Source of the DNA: an uncultured Methanomassiliicoccales archaeon
GTDB lineage: Archaea; Thermoplasmatota; Thermoplasmata; Methanomassiliicoccales; Methanomethylophilaceae
Length of the DNA stretch: 64,000 bases
Reading direction: 5' to 3'
NCBI GenBank assembly: GCA_959597175.1
Contig: CAUFXM010000009.1
Span: 1 to 64,000, forward strand
Position numbers and translations under genes: made by a program. This document shows, in pieces, positions 9,272 to 16,947 of the stretch. Under the pieces are notes generated by a model. The model was not told the origin of the DNA, searched no databases, and saw only the letters and a program-made list of their open reading frames with translations. Every line of letters starts with the position of its first letter. Within the stretch, counting starts at the first letter, position 1.

Positions 9272-10948
9272 TCACTTCAATCCGACGATCCTTCCGTCGT
9301 CCAGCAGGTCCATCCTCATGGCCGCCGGCACCTTCGGGAGACCGGGCATGAGGGTCATGGTACCGCAGATGGGCACGACGAATCCCGCTCCGGAGGACAC
9401 CTGGACCTCCCTGACGTTCAGGACCCATCCCCTGGGGGCCCCCTTCAGCTTGGAGTCGTCGGTGAGGGAGGCCTGGGTCTTGGCGATGCACACCGGCAGG
9501 TTGCCGAAGCCGTCCGCCTCTATCTGGGCGATGGCCTTGTCGGCGGCGGGGGTGTACGTGACGGACCCGGCGCCGTAGATCTTCGTCGCGACGGCCTCGA
9601 TCTTCTCCTTGATGGTGGCGTCGTCGGGGTACAGGAACCTGAAGTCCGGCTTGTCGTTCTCCAGCGCCTCGAGAACTGTGTTAGCGAGGTCGATCGCGCC
9701 CTCGCCTCCCTTGATGAAGGCGTCCGAGAAGGCGCACCTGACTCCGATCTCCCTGCAGTGCTCCATGACCAGGTCCATCTCCTCCTGGGAGTCCTGGGCG
9801 AAGTGGTTGATGGACACCACGATCGGCAGTCCGTAGGACGACATGTTCTCGATGTGCTTGTCCAGGTTGCACAATCCATACTTCAAGGTCTCCAGGGTGA
9901 GGGTCTCCGGCTTGTCCAGGTCGCCGCCGCCGTGGGTCATCAGGGCCTTGATGGACGCTACGATGACGACGCAGTCCGGCCTCATGCCCGACTGCCTGCA
10001 GACGATGTCCATGAACTTCTCCCCGCCCAGGTCGGACGCGAAGCCCGCCTCGGTGATCACGTAGTCCCCGAGCTTCAGCGCCGCCTTGGTGGCGATGATG
10101 CTGTTGGTCCCGTGGGCGATGTTGGCGAAGGGGAACCCGTGGACGAACACCGGCTCTCCCTCGAGGGTCTGCACCAGGTTGGGGTTGATGGCGTCCTTGA
10201 GGAGGACCATCATGGCGCCCACACATCCCAGGTCCTTGACCGTCACGGGCTTCTTGTCGTAGGTGTACGCCACGACCATCCTCTCCAGCCTGGCCCTCAG
10301 GTCCGCCCTGTCGGTGGCGAGGGCGAGGATCGCCGAGATCTCCGAGGCGGACGTGATCAGGAACCCGTGCTCGTGCGGAACGCCTCCTAGGATCCTGTCC
10401 TTTCCCAGACCGGTGACGATGTTCCTGAGCTCGCGGACGTTCATGTCCATGGCCTTCTTCAGTACGACCTTCGTCGGGTCGATGTTGTGGGGATTGTCCC
10501 TCACCAGCTCGTTGTCGACGATCGCCGACAGAAGGTTGTGCGCAGCCGTAACAGCATGGATGTCCCCGGTGAAGTGGAGGTCGATGTCCCACATCGGATA
10601 CACCTGCGAGTAGCCGCCTCCTGTGGCGCCGCCCTTGATCCCGAACGTGGGACCGATGGACGGCTCCCTCAGCGCGCCCACAACGTTCTTCCCAAGCTTG
10701 CCGAGCCCCTGGATGAGCCCGATGGTGGTGACGGTCTTACCCTCCCCGGCGGGGGTGGGGGTGATGGCCGTGACCACGACGAGTTTCCCGTCCTTCTTGT
10801 CCTTGAGCTTGTCCAGGCTGGAGAGCGGGACCTTCGCGATATACTTCCCGTACGGCTGGATCTTGTCCTCGGTGAGCCCCACCTTGGCGGCGACGTCCCT
10901 GATGTTCATGACCTTCGCCGACTCGGCGATCTGAATGTCGTCCATCAT
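9272..10948 (-). CDS. fhs: Formate-tetrahydrofolate ligase
   Basis: Full-length 558-residue enzyme that joins formate to tetrahydrofolate with ATP, giving 10-formyl-THF. The family P-loop appears as TPTPAGEGKT (about residues 64-73), followed by REPSIGPTFGIKGGATGGG, a highly conserved fhs block, and by HGFPFANIAHGTNS. Length matches the family's usual 555-560. Methanomassiliicoccales lack the complete tetrahydromethanopterin methyl branch, so this folate enzyme probably supplies one-carbon units for biosynthesis rather than energy metabolism; that is inference. A TATA-like stretch at 10968-10977 lies about 20-25 bases upstream, so the transcript is nearly leaderless. ATG at 10948 is followed at once by a second ATG. 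Confidence 0.97.
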   Translation of the reverse strand: MMDDIQIAESAKVMNIRDVAAKVGLTEDKIQPYGKYIAKVPLSSLDKLKDKKDGKLVVVTAITPTPAGEGKTVTTIGLIQGLGKLGKNVVGALREPSIGPTFGIKGGATGGGYSQVYPMWDIDLHFTGDIHAVTAAHNLLSAIVDNELVRDNPHNIDPTKVVLKKAMDMNVRELRNIVTGLGKDRILGGVPHEHGFLITSASEISAILALATDRADLRARLERMVVAYTYDKKPVTVKDLGCVGAMMVLLKDAINPNLVQTLEGEPVFVHGFPFANIAHGTNSIIATKAALKLGDYVITEAGFASDLGGEKFMDIVCRQSGMRPDCVVIVASIKALMTHGGGDLDKPETLTLETLKYGLCNLDKHIENMSSYGLPIVVSINHFAQDSQEEMDLVMEHCREIGVRCAFSDAFIKGGEGAIDLANTVLEALENDKPDFRFLYPDDATIKEKIEAVATKIYGAGSVTYTPAADKAIAQIEADGFGNLPVCIAKTQASLTDDSKLKGAPRGWVLNVREVQVSSGAGFVVPICGTMTLMPGLPKVPAAMRMDLLDDGRIVGLK

Positions 10949-11067
10949 ACCAATCCGTACCCGGAGTCATTTAAAAAACAAATAGACGGAAAACCGCCCC
11001 GGCTCACCCCGTTAAAACGTCACGCCGCTTCACCGCCCCGGAGACGGCATTGGATGCATCCGTCCGC

Positions 11068-11105
11068 GTCGGATTCCCTGGTATCCGACAAAGAGTTTTA
11101 TATAA
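11068..11105 (+). promoter_or_regulatory. Hairpin plus strong orphan TATA box
   Basis: GTCGGAT (11068-11074) and ATCCGAC (11083-11089) form a perfect 7-bp hairpin, directly followed by an excellent TATA box TTTTATATAA (11096-11105). Transcription would start near 11126, yet the next gene starts at 11237 and has its own TATA box. Either feoA has two promoters or a short RNA of about 70 bases runs toward the T-rich stretch near 11187-11193. Confidence 0.4.
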
Positions 11106-11171
11106 GGTCTCGCGGGAGGCCCCGACCCTCCGTCGTCCGACGTAGAGATGCATCCAACGGTATTTGAATTG

Positions 11172-11215
11172 TTAATCATGATTAAAGTTTTTTAGGCCCA
11201 GCTAAAGTTATATAC
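11172..11215 (+). promoter_or_regulatory. Feo operon promoter with palindromic operators
   Basis: A perfect 14-bp palindrome TTAATCATGATTAA (11172-11185) is followed by a second inverted repeat, TTTAG-gcccag-CTAAA (11191-11206), and then the TATA box TTATATAC (11208-11215). Metal-dependent DtxR/IdeR-type repressors bind palindromes of this general kind upstream of iron uptake genes. Which protein binds here is unknown. Confidence 0.5.
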
Positions 11216-11236
11216 TTTCAGGTGTTCCTAAATACT

Positions 11237-11536
11237 ATGAATCCAGGTACCTACGCTATGGCGGACATGACGAGACACGATGTCTGCAGCGGCAGCTTGG
11301 CGAGCGCGCCGGGGATTCCCGTCTCATTGGCGAAGGTCGGAGACAGGGGTACCATCGTCAGCATTTCTGGAAGGGAAGAGACCAAGAAATTCCTGGCGGG
11401 ACTCGGATTCACACCGGGCACTACCGTGAAGGCTGTCTGCGAGGCGAGCGGCAACATGATCCTCGATGTGAAGGGTTCCAAGATCGCCATCGACCGCAAG
11501 ATGGCCTCCAAGATACTGTTCTGCCCCGAGAGCTGA
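11237..11536 (+). CDS. feoA: FeoA-like protein
   Basis: 99 residues, with an SH3-like FeoA domain from about residue 25 to the end (VGDRGTIVSISG, GLGFTPGTTVKAV). FeoA proteins bind the cytoplasmic side of the FeoB iron transporter and are needed for ferrous iron uptake. The N-terminal 25 residues are an extra tail. The ATG at 11237 sits about 25 bases after the TATA box, fitting a leaderless start; ATG at 11258 is an alternative. The stop overlaps the next feoA start in a TGATG arrangement. Control by iron is likely from the palindromes upstream. Confidence 0.88.
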   Translation: MNPGTYAMADMTRHDVCSGSLASAPGIPVSLAKVGDRGTIVSISGREETKKFLAGLGFTPGTTVKAVCEASGNMILDVKGSKIAIDRKMASKILFCPES

Positions 11537-11763
11537 TGAGAATGAAGACGCTGAGAGATGCCGAGATCGGCTCCACGGTGAAGGTCGTGAAGCTGCACGG
11601 TGAGGGAGCTCTCAAGAAGCACCTGATGGACATGGGCATAACGAAGGGATGCCAGATCTACGTCCGCAAGGTCGCCCCCCTGGGCGACCCGATCGAGATC
11701 ACGGTCAGGGGCTACGAGCTCAGCCTCAGGAAGGGTGATGCGGAGAACATAGAGGTCGAGTGA
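11536..11763 (+). CDS. feoA: Second FeoA-like protein
   Basis: 75-residue minimal FeoA domain (GEGALKKHLMDMGITKG, then VAPLGDPIEITVRGYELSLRK), the normal length of free-standing FeoA. It overlaps the upstream feoA by one base and precedes feoB by 78 bases, so the three are almost certainly co-transcribed. Two different FeoA proteins before one FeoB is a known arrangement in anaerobes; the two may play separate structural and regulatory roles, but the sequence does not tell which does what. Confidence 0.92.
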   Translation: MRMKTLRDAEIGSTVKVVKLHGEGALKKHLMDMGITKGCQIYVRKVAPLGDPIEITVRGYELSLRKGDAENIEVE

Positions 11764-11841
11764 CCTTCCGCACCCCGTCTCGCGCCGAGACACCATTTTT
11801 TCCGTTGATGTCAGCGCGAGCTATGCAAGGAGAGAAGAACG

Positions 11842-14061
11842 ATGAGTCTGACAATAGCATTGGCCGGTAACCCCAACAGCGGGAAGACCACCATGTTCAA
11901 CAAGCTGACTGGTGCGAACCAGCGCGTCGGGAACTGGCCGGGAGTCACCATAGACAGGAAGGTCGGAAAGATCCGCGGCACCGACTACGAGCTCGTGGAC
12001 CTTCCCGGGATTTACTCCCTGTCCCCGTACTCCCCGGAGGAGATCGTCTCCAGGAACTTCCTGGTGAACGACAAGCCGGACGCGATCATCAACATAGTCG
12101 ACGCCACCAACCTGGAGAGGAACCTCTTCCTTACCCTCCAGCTGATCGACACCGGCATACCAGTCGTGATTGCGCTCAACATGATGGACCAGATCCGCAA
12201 GCTCGGGGACGAGATTGACGTGGACAAGCTTTCCCGCGAGCTGAGCTGCCCCGTCGTCCCGGTCTCCGCCCTCAACGCCGAGGGCATCAAGGAGCTGGTA
12301 AGCGCCGTCGGCAAGGCCGCGGAATCCGGGAAGGCCCCGGAGCCCATGTACTTCGACGGGGACGTCGAAGCCGTCATTTCCGAAGCGAGAGAGGCCATGA
12401 AGGGGAAGGTCCCCGACGAGAGCCTCAGGTTCTACTCCGTCAAGCTGGTGGAGAACGACAACGCCGTGGTTCAGGAGTTCCCTGAGGCGGTCGACCGCAT
12501 AGCGGGCGCCGTCAGGGAGCTCGAGGAGAAGAAGGACGACGACTGCGACTCCATCATCGCCGACGGCAGGTACAACAGGATCACCGACATCGTCGGCAGC
12601 ACGGTGAAGAAGGCGCCCAGGGACGAGAGGGGTACGCTCTCGGACAGGATCGACAGGATCGTCACCCACAGGGTCTGGGGGATCCCCATATTCATCGGAG
12701 TGATCGCTGTCGTCTTCCTGGGGATCATAGGGTTCTCCTGGGGGGACTTCTCGATCACAGGTATCGGGACATGGTGCACCGACTGGGCCAACGACGTGTT
12801 CATCGGCGAGTGGATCGATCCCGCCGTGAGGGGCTGGTGCGAGAGCGACGGCGAGTTCAGCGCCCTCGACGCCCTGCTTTGCTCCGGTATCGTCGGAGGA
12901 GTCGGGGCCGTCATCGGGTTCCTGCCCCAGATGCTCCTGCTGTTCCTGGTCCTCTGCATCCTGGAGGACATCGGGTACATGGCGAGGATCGCATTCGTCA
13001 TGGACCGCGTGTTCAGACACTTCGGCCTGTCCGGTAAGACCCTCATCCCCCTGCTCGTGGGCACCGGATGCGGTGTCCCCGGCGTCATGGCCTCCAGGAC
13101 CATCGAGAGCGAGAGGGACCGCAGGATCACCGCCATGACCACCACCTTCATCCCCTGCGGGGCGAAGCTGCCGGTCATCGCCATGATCACCTCCGCCGTG
13201 TTCGGCGGCAACGGTCTCGTCGCGGTGTTCTGCTACGTGATGGGGATCATCATGGTCCTCGTCTCCGGCATCATCCTGAAGAAGCTGAAGAGCCTCTCCG
13301 GGACACCCGCCCCGTTCATCATGGAGCTGCCCCCCTACCACATACCCAGCGCCACCAATATCATCAAGGGGACGCTGGACAGGGGCTGGGCGTTCGTGAA
13401 GAAGGCCGGTACAATCATCCTGCTGTCCTGCATCATCCTCTGGTTCCTGGCCAGCTACACGCCCGGGCTGGAGTACATCGACGACAACGCCACCAGCGGG
13501 GACTCCATACTCGCCGCGTTCGGCAGCGCCGTCTGCGTCATCTTCGCCCCGCTTGGCTGGGGGGACAACTGGGAGCTCACCGTTGGGACCATCACCGGGC
13601 TCATCGCCAAGGAGAACGTCGTGGGTACCTTCGGGACCCTGTTCGGCATCGAGGCCGGCGACAACGGCGAAGGCCTGGAGGGAGTGCTCGCAGGCATGCT
13701 CACCATGTCCTCCGGACTGTCCTTCCTGGCGTTCAACCTGATCTGCGCGCCCTGCTTCGCGGCGATAGGGGCCATGCACAGGGAGCTCGGCAGATGGAAG
13801 GACACCCTCGCGGCAGTGGTCTACCAGTGCCTCCTGGCCTACGCAGTCGCCCTGATCATCTACGGGTTCACCAGCTACATCGGCGGGTGGAACGACCTGA
13901 TCGTGGACGGCGTCGCCGTGACGCAGTCCGCACCCATCGGAAGCACCGTCGCGGCCGTCATAGTCCTCGCGGTGATTGTCTACCTGCTGTGGGCCAAGGA
14001 CCCCTTCAGGCAACTGGCGGGCAAGGACGAGTACGACGCCGAGGAGGAGATGAGGGCATGA
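11842..14061 (+). CDS. feoB: Ferrous iron transporter FeoB
   Basis: 739-residue fusion of an N-terminal GTPase domain and a polytopic membrane domain that imports Fe(II). G1 is GNPNSGKTT (about residues 9-17), the switch region reads NWPGVTIDRK, G3 is DLPGIYSLSPYSPEE, and G4 is NMMD. The membrane part carries the two Gate repeats, including GTGCGVPGVMASRTIES (about 412-428) with its conserved Cys, and IPCGAKLPV. A Shine-Dalgarno AAGGAG lies at 11828-11833. The stop overlaps the next ATG (ATGA). Length and motifs are complete. Confidence 0.97.
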   Translation: MSLTIALAGNPNSGKTTMFNKLTGANQRVGNWPGVTIDRKVGKIRGTDYELVDLPGIYSLSPYSPEEIVSRNFLVNDKPDAIINIVDATNLERNLFLTLQLIDTGIPVVIALNMMDQIRKLGDEIDVDKLSRELSCPVVPVSALNAEGIKELVSAVGKAAESGKAPEPMYFDGDVEAVISEAREAMKGKVPDESLRFYSVKLVENDNAVVQEFPEAVDRIAGAVRELEEKKDDDCDSIIADGRYNRITDIVGSTVKKAPRDERGTLSDRIDRIVTHRVWGIPIFIGVIAVVFLGIIGFSWGDFSITGIGTWCTDWANDVFIGEWIDPAVRGWCESDGEFSALDALLCSGIVGGVGAVIGFLPQMLLLFLVLCILEDIGYMARIAFVMDRVFRHFGLSGKTLIPLLVGTGCGVPGVMASRTIESERDRRITAMTTTFIPCGAKLPVIAMITSAVFGGNGLVAVFCYVMGIIMVLVSGIILKKLKSLSGTPAPFIMELPPYHIPSATNIIKGTLDRGWAFVKKAGTIILLSCIILWFLASYTPGLEYIDDNATSGDSILAAFGSAVCVIFAPLGWGDNWELTVGTITGLIAKENVVGTFGTLFGIEAGDNGEGLEGVLAGMLTMSSGLSFLAFNLICAPCFAAIGAMHRELGRWKDTLAAVVYQCLLAYAVALIIYGFTSYIGGWNDLIVDGVAVTQSAPIGSTVAAVIVLAVIVYLLWAKDPFRQLAGKDEYDAEEEMRA

Positions 14062-14246
14062 GCAACGACCTCGTCGTGGGACTCGTGATCGCCCTGCTGG
14101 TGATCGCGTCGGTCTCGTATCTGATCCACCAGAGGAGGAAGGGCATCAGCAGCTGCGGCTGCAAGGGATGCACCCGCTGCAAATCCGGATGCGGGAACAA
14201 CGTGACCATAGACGAGGGCGGATGCGACGAGTGCCGTAAGAACTGA
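14058..14246 (+). CDS. FeoB-associated Cys-rich membrane protein
   Basis: 62 residues: one N-terminal membrane helix (about 5-23), a short basic stretch, then a tail with eight cysteines arranged as CGCKGCTRCKSGCG and CDECRK. This is the layout of the FeoB-associated Cys-rich family found directly after feoB in many anaerobes. It overlaps feoB by four bases. The cysteines could hold Fe-S clusters or iron close to the transporter; the exact role is not established. Confidence 0.85.
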   Translation: MSNDLVVGLVIALLVIASVSYLIHQRRKGISSCGCKGCTRCKSGCGNNVTIDEGGCDECRKN

Positions 14247-14264
14247 CACCTCAGTCATGAAACA

Positions 14265-14278
14265 GGGGCTCCGGCCCC
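14265..14278 (+). terminator. Terminator of the feo operon
   Basis: GGGGC-TCCG-GCCCC hairpin 18 bases after the last feo stop, followed by a pyrimidine-rich run (CCTTACTCCTTTTCC). Confidence 0.6.
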
Positions 14279-14293
14279 GCCTTACTCCTTTTC

Positions 14294-14417
14294 CATAAGT
14301 CTGCGATCCGTGATGAAACGGCGGATCATAACTCTGTTTTCCGTGATGGAACCAGGATTCGTAACCCCGTTTTCCGTGAGGATTCTGCGTTTCATAACCC
14401 TGGAATCCGTGAGAGAC
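14294..14417. repeat. 33-bp tandem repeat (minisatellite)
   Basis: Three full units of exactly 33 bp at 14307-14339, 14340-14372 and 14373-14405, each beginning TCCGTGA and carrying CATAAC or CGTAAC about 20 bases later, with partial units on both sides. All frames across it are open because 33 is a multiple of three, so 11-residue repeats appear on paper, but no start signal or family supports a protein. It lies between the feo terminator and the HicB-like gene. Confidence 0.75.
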
Positions 14418-14541
14418 CGGCCTTTCGGTCGGTCTGCCTTTCCACCAGTGCTGACCATCCACTGGGATTGTGGATTGGACGGAGCGCCCACGCCCCCTCA
14501 TGACCCCCGACCCGACAGAAGCATCGCCATCGGAGGATTAC

Positions 14542-14795
14542 ATGGTCCTCGGCGGTCGCTTCTCATCCGTTACACCGATCCGCTTCACTATAGATGAGGT
14601 GGGGAGATTGGTCCTCCTGAGCGACACCGAGCCTGGCCTGTGCTCCACCGGCCCAACCCCCGAGGAGGCCGTATCCGACCCGGAGGAGACCTTGGAGGAC
14701 GTTTACGACGGAACGTCACATGCGACGAGTCCGGGCTCCACGAGTCGGGAGCGGAGCTCAGGAGATGGTTCCTGGAGAACGTGGCGGTCCGATAA
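14542..14795 (+). pseudogene. HicB-like small protein interrupted by a frameshift
   Basis: Starting at ATG 14542, six bases after a perfect CGGAGG Shine-Dalgarno, the frame gives MVLGGRFSS, then IRFTIDEVGRLVLLSDTEPG, followed by PTPEEAVSDPEETLEDVYDG. This matches the strand-strand-helix pattern of HicB-type antitoxins (a 'PG...T.EEA' core). After about 14711 this frame loses sense. The frame two bases over continues as VTCDESGLHESGAELRRW and ends FLENVAVR then TAA at 14793-14795, which reads like a genuine C-terminus. One inserted or deleted base near 14705-14714 would join the two. It is either a recent pseudogene or a sequencing error. No HicA toxin gene is adjacent. Confidence 0.5.
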
Positions 14796-14830
14796 CGACG
14801 ACAGGTCGACCAGACAGCTCAACCAACCTC

Positions 14831-15169
14831 TCAGCCCCTCGTCTCCCTCATGTACCCGATGTACTTCTCGCCCCACTCCCCCAGGGCGTCGGTGACGATG
14901 CGGAACTCCGACCCGATCAGGCTCAGGGAGTACTCCACCCTCGGGGGCACCTCCCCGTAGTCGTTCCTCGCTACCAGACCGTCGTCCTCCATCCTCTTCA
15001 GCAGCTTGGACAGCGTGGCCGCGGTCATATCCGGAAGCCGGCGCTGCAGCTCGTTGAACCTCATGGGACCGTCCTCCAGGTGCAAAAGGACAAGCAGGGT
15101 CCACTTCCCCGACAGGACCCTCTGGGCGGTGGCGTGGGGGCACTTGCCGTACAGCTCCTCCTCCTTCAT
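14831..15169 (-). CDS. HxlR-family transcription regulator
   Basis: 112-residue winged-helix protein of the HxlR type: CPHATAQRVLSGKWTLLVLL at the N-terminus includes the conserved Cys of redox-sensing members (about residue 10), followed by RFNELQRRLPDMTAATLSKL, the recognition helix region, and PPRVEYSLS in the wing. It is divergent from a flavin-binding protein gene, and a repeated AGTACT lies in the shared promoter, so it probably represses that gene and perhaps itself. Cys-based sensing of quinones or electrophiles is known for relatives such as HypR and YodB. ATG 15169 is preferred; GTG 15175 is two codons upstream. Confidence 0.9.
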   Translation of the reverse strand: MKEEELYGKCPHATAQRVLSGKWTLLVLLHLEDGPMRFNELQRRLPDMTAATLSKLLKRMEDDGLVARNDYGEVPPRVEYSLSLIGSEFRIVTDALGEWGEKYIGYMRETRG

Positions 15170-15190
15170 GGACACACTATTGAAATGGAT

Positions 15191-15214
15191 AGTACTAAAC
15201 TTTTATGCAGTACT
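15191..15214. promoter_or_regulatory. Probable HxlR operator over a TATA box
   Basis: Two palindromic AGTACT half-sites (15191-15196 and 15209-15214) flank the TATA-like ACTTTTATG of the plus-strand gene. A dimer bound here would block transcription. Paired TACT-type half-sites resemble operators reported for HxlR relatives. Confidence 0.5.
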
Positions 15215-15240
15215 TCGATTACCTTAGTGAGGCAACCGAC

Positions 15241-15645
15241 ATGGACGGAATCGAGAGAGTCAACGGAATGCTGGACGAGGCCAAGGTGTTCTACCTGGCC
15301 ACCGAGAACGGGGACGCCCCCAGGATCAGGCCCCTGGGTTTCCACATGATTGCCGACGGGAGGATCCTGTTCGGCGTGGGGGATTTCAAGGAGGTATACA
15401 AGCAGATGCAGGCGAACCCCAAAGTGGAGGTCGCCGCCATGGCAGGCAAGTACTGGCTCAGGTACTGGGGCACCGCAGAGTTCCTGGACGACAGGGAGCT
15501 CGAGGCAAAGGCGCTGGAGGTCATCCCCTCGCTGAAGGCGATCTACAACGACGAGACCGGGTACAGGATGCGCCTGTTCTACCTGAAGGATGCCAAGGCC
15601 CAGGTCGTCGAGGTCATGAACGTGGTCGAGGAGTACGAGCTCTGA
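15241..15645 (+). CDS. Pyridoxamine 5'-phosphate oxidase-like flavin-binding protein
   Basis: 134-residue split-barrel protein. The pattern VFYLATENGDAPRIRPLGF, then GRILFGVGDFKEVYKQMQ and NPKVEVAAM is typical of the FMN- or F420-binding PNPOx-like family. Such proteins reduce quinones or other small molecules, or bind flavin without a known substrate. An upstream in-frame ATG at 15205 overlaps the TATA box, so ATG 15241, preceded by GTGAGG at 15227-15232, is chosen. The divergent HxlR regulator suggests induction by an electrophile or redox stress. Confidence 0.88.
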   Translation: MDGIERVNGMLDEAKVFYLATENGDAPRIRPLGFHMIADGRILFGVGDFKEVYKQMQANPKVEVAAMAGKYWLRYWGTAEFLDDRELEAKALEVIPSLKAIYNDETGYRMRLFYLKDAKAQVVEVMNVVEEYEL

Positions 15646-15654
15646 ACATCAAAA

Positions 15655-15685
15655 GGGGCATCCGGCCTCGGAGTCGGGGCCCCAT
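15655..15685 (+). terminator. Hairpin after the flavin-binding protein gene
   Basis: GGGGC (15655-15659) pairs with GCCCC (15679-15683), followed by CATCCTTTCTCTACTTTT. Position and the pyrimidine run suggest termination. Confidence 0.45.
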
Positions 15686-15732
15686 CCTTTCTCTACTTTT
15701 CCCAGGCGAGACACTTTTACAGACAAAATATT

Positions 15733-15789
15733 TTTCTCAATGAAAAATTGAGAAATCATTCGGGATTAACGGAGCCAACCTTCATATAA
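15733..15789 (+). promoter_or_regulatory. Rubredoxin promoter with an AT-rich palindrome
   Basis: TTTCTCAA and TTGAGAAA (15733-15740, 15748-15755) form an 8-bp inverted repeat around TGAAAAA, a likely operator. A TATA box CATATAAC at about 15783-15790 lies 25 bases before the rubredoxin ATG. Confidence 0.5.
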
Positions 15790-15811
15790 CACCTGATGAT
15801 AACGCCGTTAC

Positions 15812-15946
15812 ATGAAGTACAGGTGCCCTCTTTGCGGCTACATCTACGACGAGGAGAAGGAGAACGTCAAGTTCGCCGACCTCCCCGACGACTGGGTCTG
15901 CCCCGTCTGCGGCGAGCCCAAGTCCGAGTTCCAGCCCGTTGAGTGA
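15812..15946 (+). CDS. rub: Rubredoxin
   Basis: 44-residue rubredoxin with both iron-binding motifs, CPLCGYIYDEE (residues 5-15) and CPVCGEPKSEF (about 31-41), giving the four cysteines that hold one iron. It carries single electrons, often to oxygen- or peroxide-reducing enzymes in anaerobes. It is slightly shorter than the usual 52-54 residues: the GxPPGT loop is reduced to KENVKFADLPDDWVCP. The start is leaderless, about 25 bases after a TATA box. The stop abuts the stop of the convergent Sel1 gene. Confidence 0.95.
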   Translation: MKYRCPLCGYIYDEEKENVKFADLPDDWVCPVCGEPKSEFQPVE

Positions 15947-16894
15947 TCAGGTACCGTCGATCCGGACGAACTGCGTGTTCTGCCGGCGGCGGATATCCTC
16001 CACGAGCTCCTGGGCGAGCTGGTTGCCGGCGGCGGCCGCCCGTCCGAAGAACTCGAAACCCTTTCCCGGATCCTTCTCCACCCCGATTCCCTCGAAGTAC
16101 ATCCTGCCGACCATGAACAGTGCGTCCCCGTCGCCTGTCTCGGCTACCTTGCTGTACAGGTCGAACGCCCCCTTGGGATCCTTCTCCGTGCCGTCGCCCT
16201 CGTAGAGCATCGTCGCCAGATTGAACATCGCCGGGGCGAACCCCTGGTCCGCGGCGGACCTGTACCAGGCGAGAGCGAGCTTCGACCCCCCGACGATTAC
16301 GCCGTCCCTGGCCAACATGGCCATCTTGAACTGCGCCTCGGGCACCCCCGCCACCGCCGCCATCCTGAACATGCGGACGGCCTCGTCCATGTCCCTCTCC
16401 GTGCCGACGCCCTCGGAGCACATGTAGCCCACCTTAAACATCGACAGGGGGTCTCCGGCCTCTGCGGAGCGCCTGTACCATCCGTACGCCCTCCCCGGGT
16501 CCGGATCTGTCCCGTATCCGTACAGGTATATCCCGGCTATCTCGGGGTAGGCCTGCTCCATGCCGGCCTCGGCGGCCCTCTCGAACCACAACCTGCACTT
16601 TGCAGGATCCTCGGGCAGACCCAGCGATCCGGAGTAGATCGTCCCCAGCCTGTACATGGACGGAGGATGCCCGGCCTCGGCCGCGACAGTGTACAGCTCC
16701 ACCGCACCCTCCGGGTCCCTTTCGGTGCCGGTGCCGGACAGCTTCATCTCCGCCATCCCGAAGAATCCGTTCGGATGGCCCGCCTGGGCCGCCTGGACGA
16801 ACATCCCGTAGGCCTCCTCGGGATTCGTCTGGTAGATCGAGACAGCCTGCTCGCAGAGCTCGATGGGATCCGTCATGCCCCGAGGTAGCGCCAT
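15947..16894 (-). CDS. Sel1-repeat protein
   Basis: 315 residues, almost entirely Sel1-like repeats of about 36 residues (A..G...A...LG.mY..G.G...D...A..W...AAE.G), about seven units. Sel1 repeats are TPR-like alpha-helical solenoids that mediate protein contacts. No signal peptide or catalytic domain is seen. The alternative start at the second Met (MTDPIELC, 16876) is equally plausible. It is convergent with rubredoxin, with no gap. Partner and pathway are unknown; the window holds a second, larger Sel1 protein at 51.2-53.0 kb. Confidence 0.9.
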   Translation of the reverse strand: MALPRGMTDPIELCEQAVSIYQTNPEEAYGMFVQAAQAGHPNGFFGMAEMKLSGTGTERDPEGAVELYTVAAEAGHPPSMYRLGTIYSGSLGLPEDPAKCRLWFERAAEAGMEQAYPEIAGIYLYGYGTDPDPGRAYGWYRRSAEAGDPLSMFKVGYMCSEGVGTERDMDEAVRMFRMAAVAGVPEAQFKMAMLARDGVIVGGSKLALAWYRSAADQGFAPAMFNLATMLYEGDGTEKDPKGAFDLYSKVAETGDGDALFMVGRMYFEGIGVEKDPGKGFEFFGRAAAAGNQLAQELVEDIRRRQNTQFVRIDGT

Positions 16895-16947
16895 AGCGGT
16901 TATCCCTTTTTCGGGAGATGGCTGGCCCTTCCGGGCCGTGAAATGTT

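Noticed and set aside
14307..14405. CRISPR array
   Set aside because: Units are directly adjacent with no spacers, and similarity is only partial.
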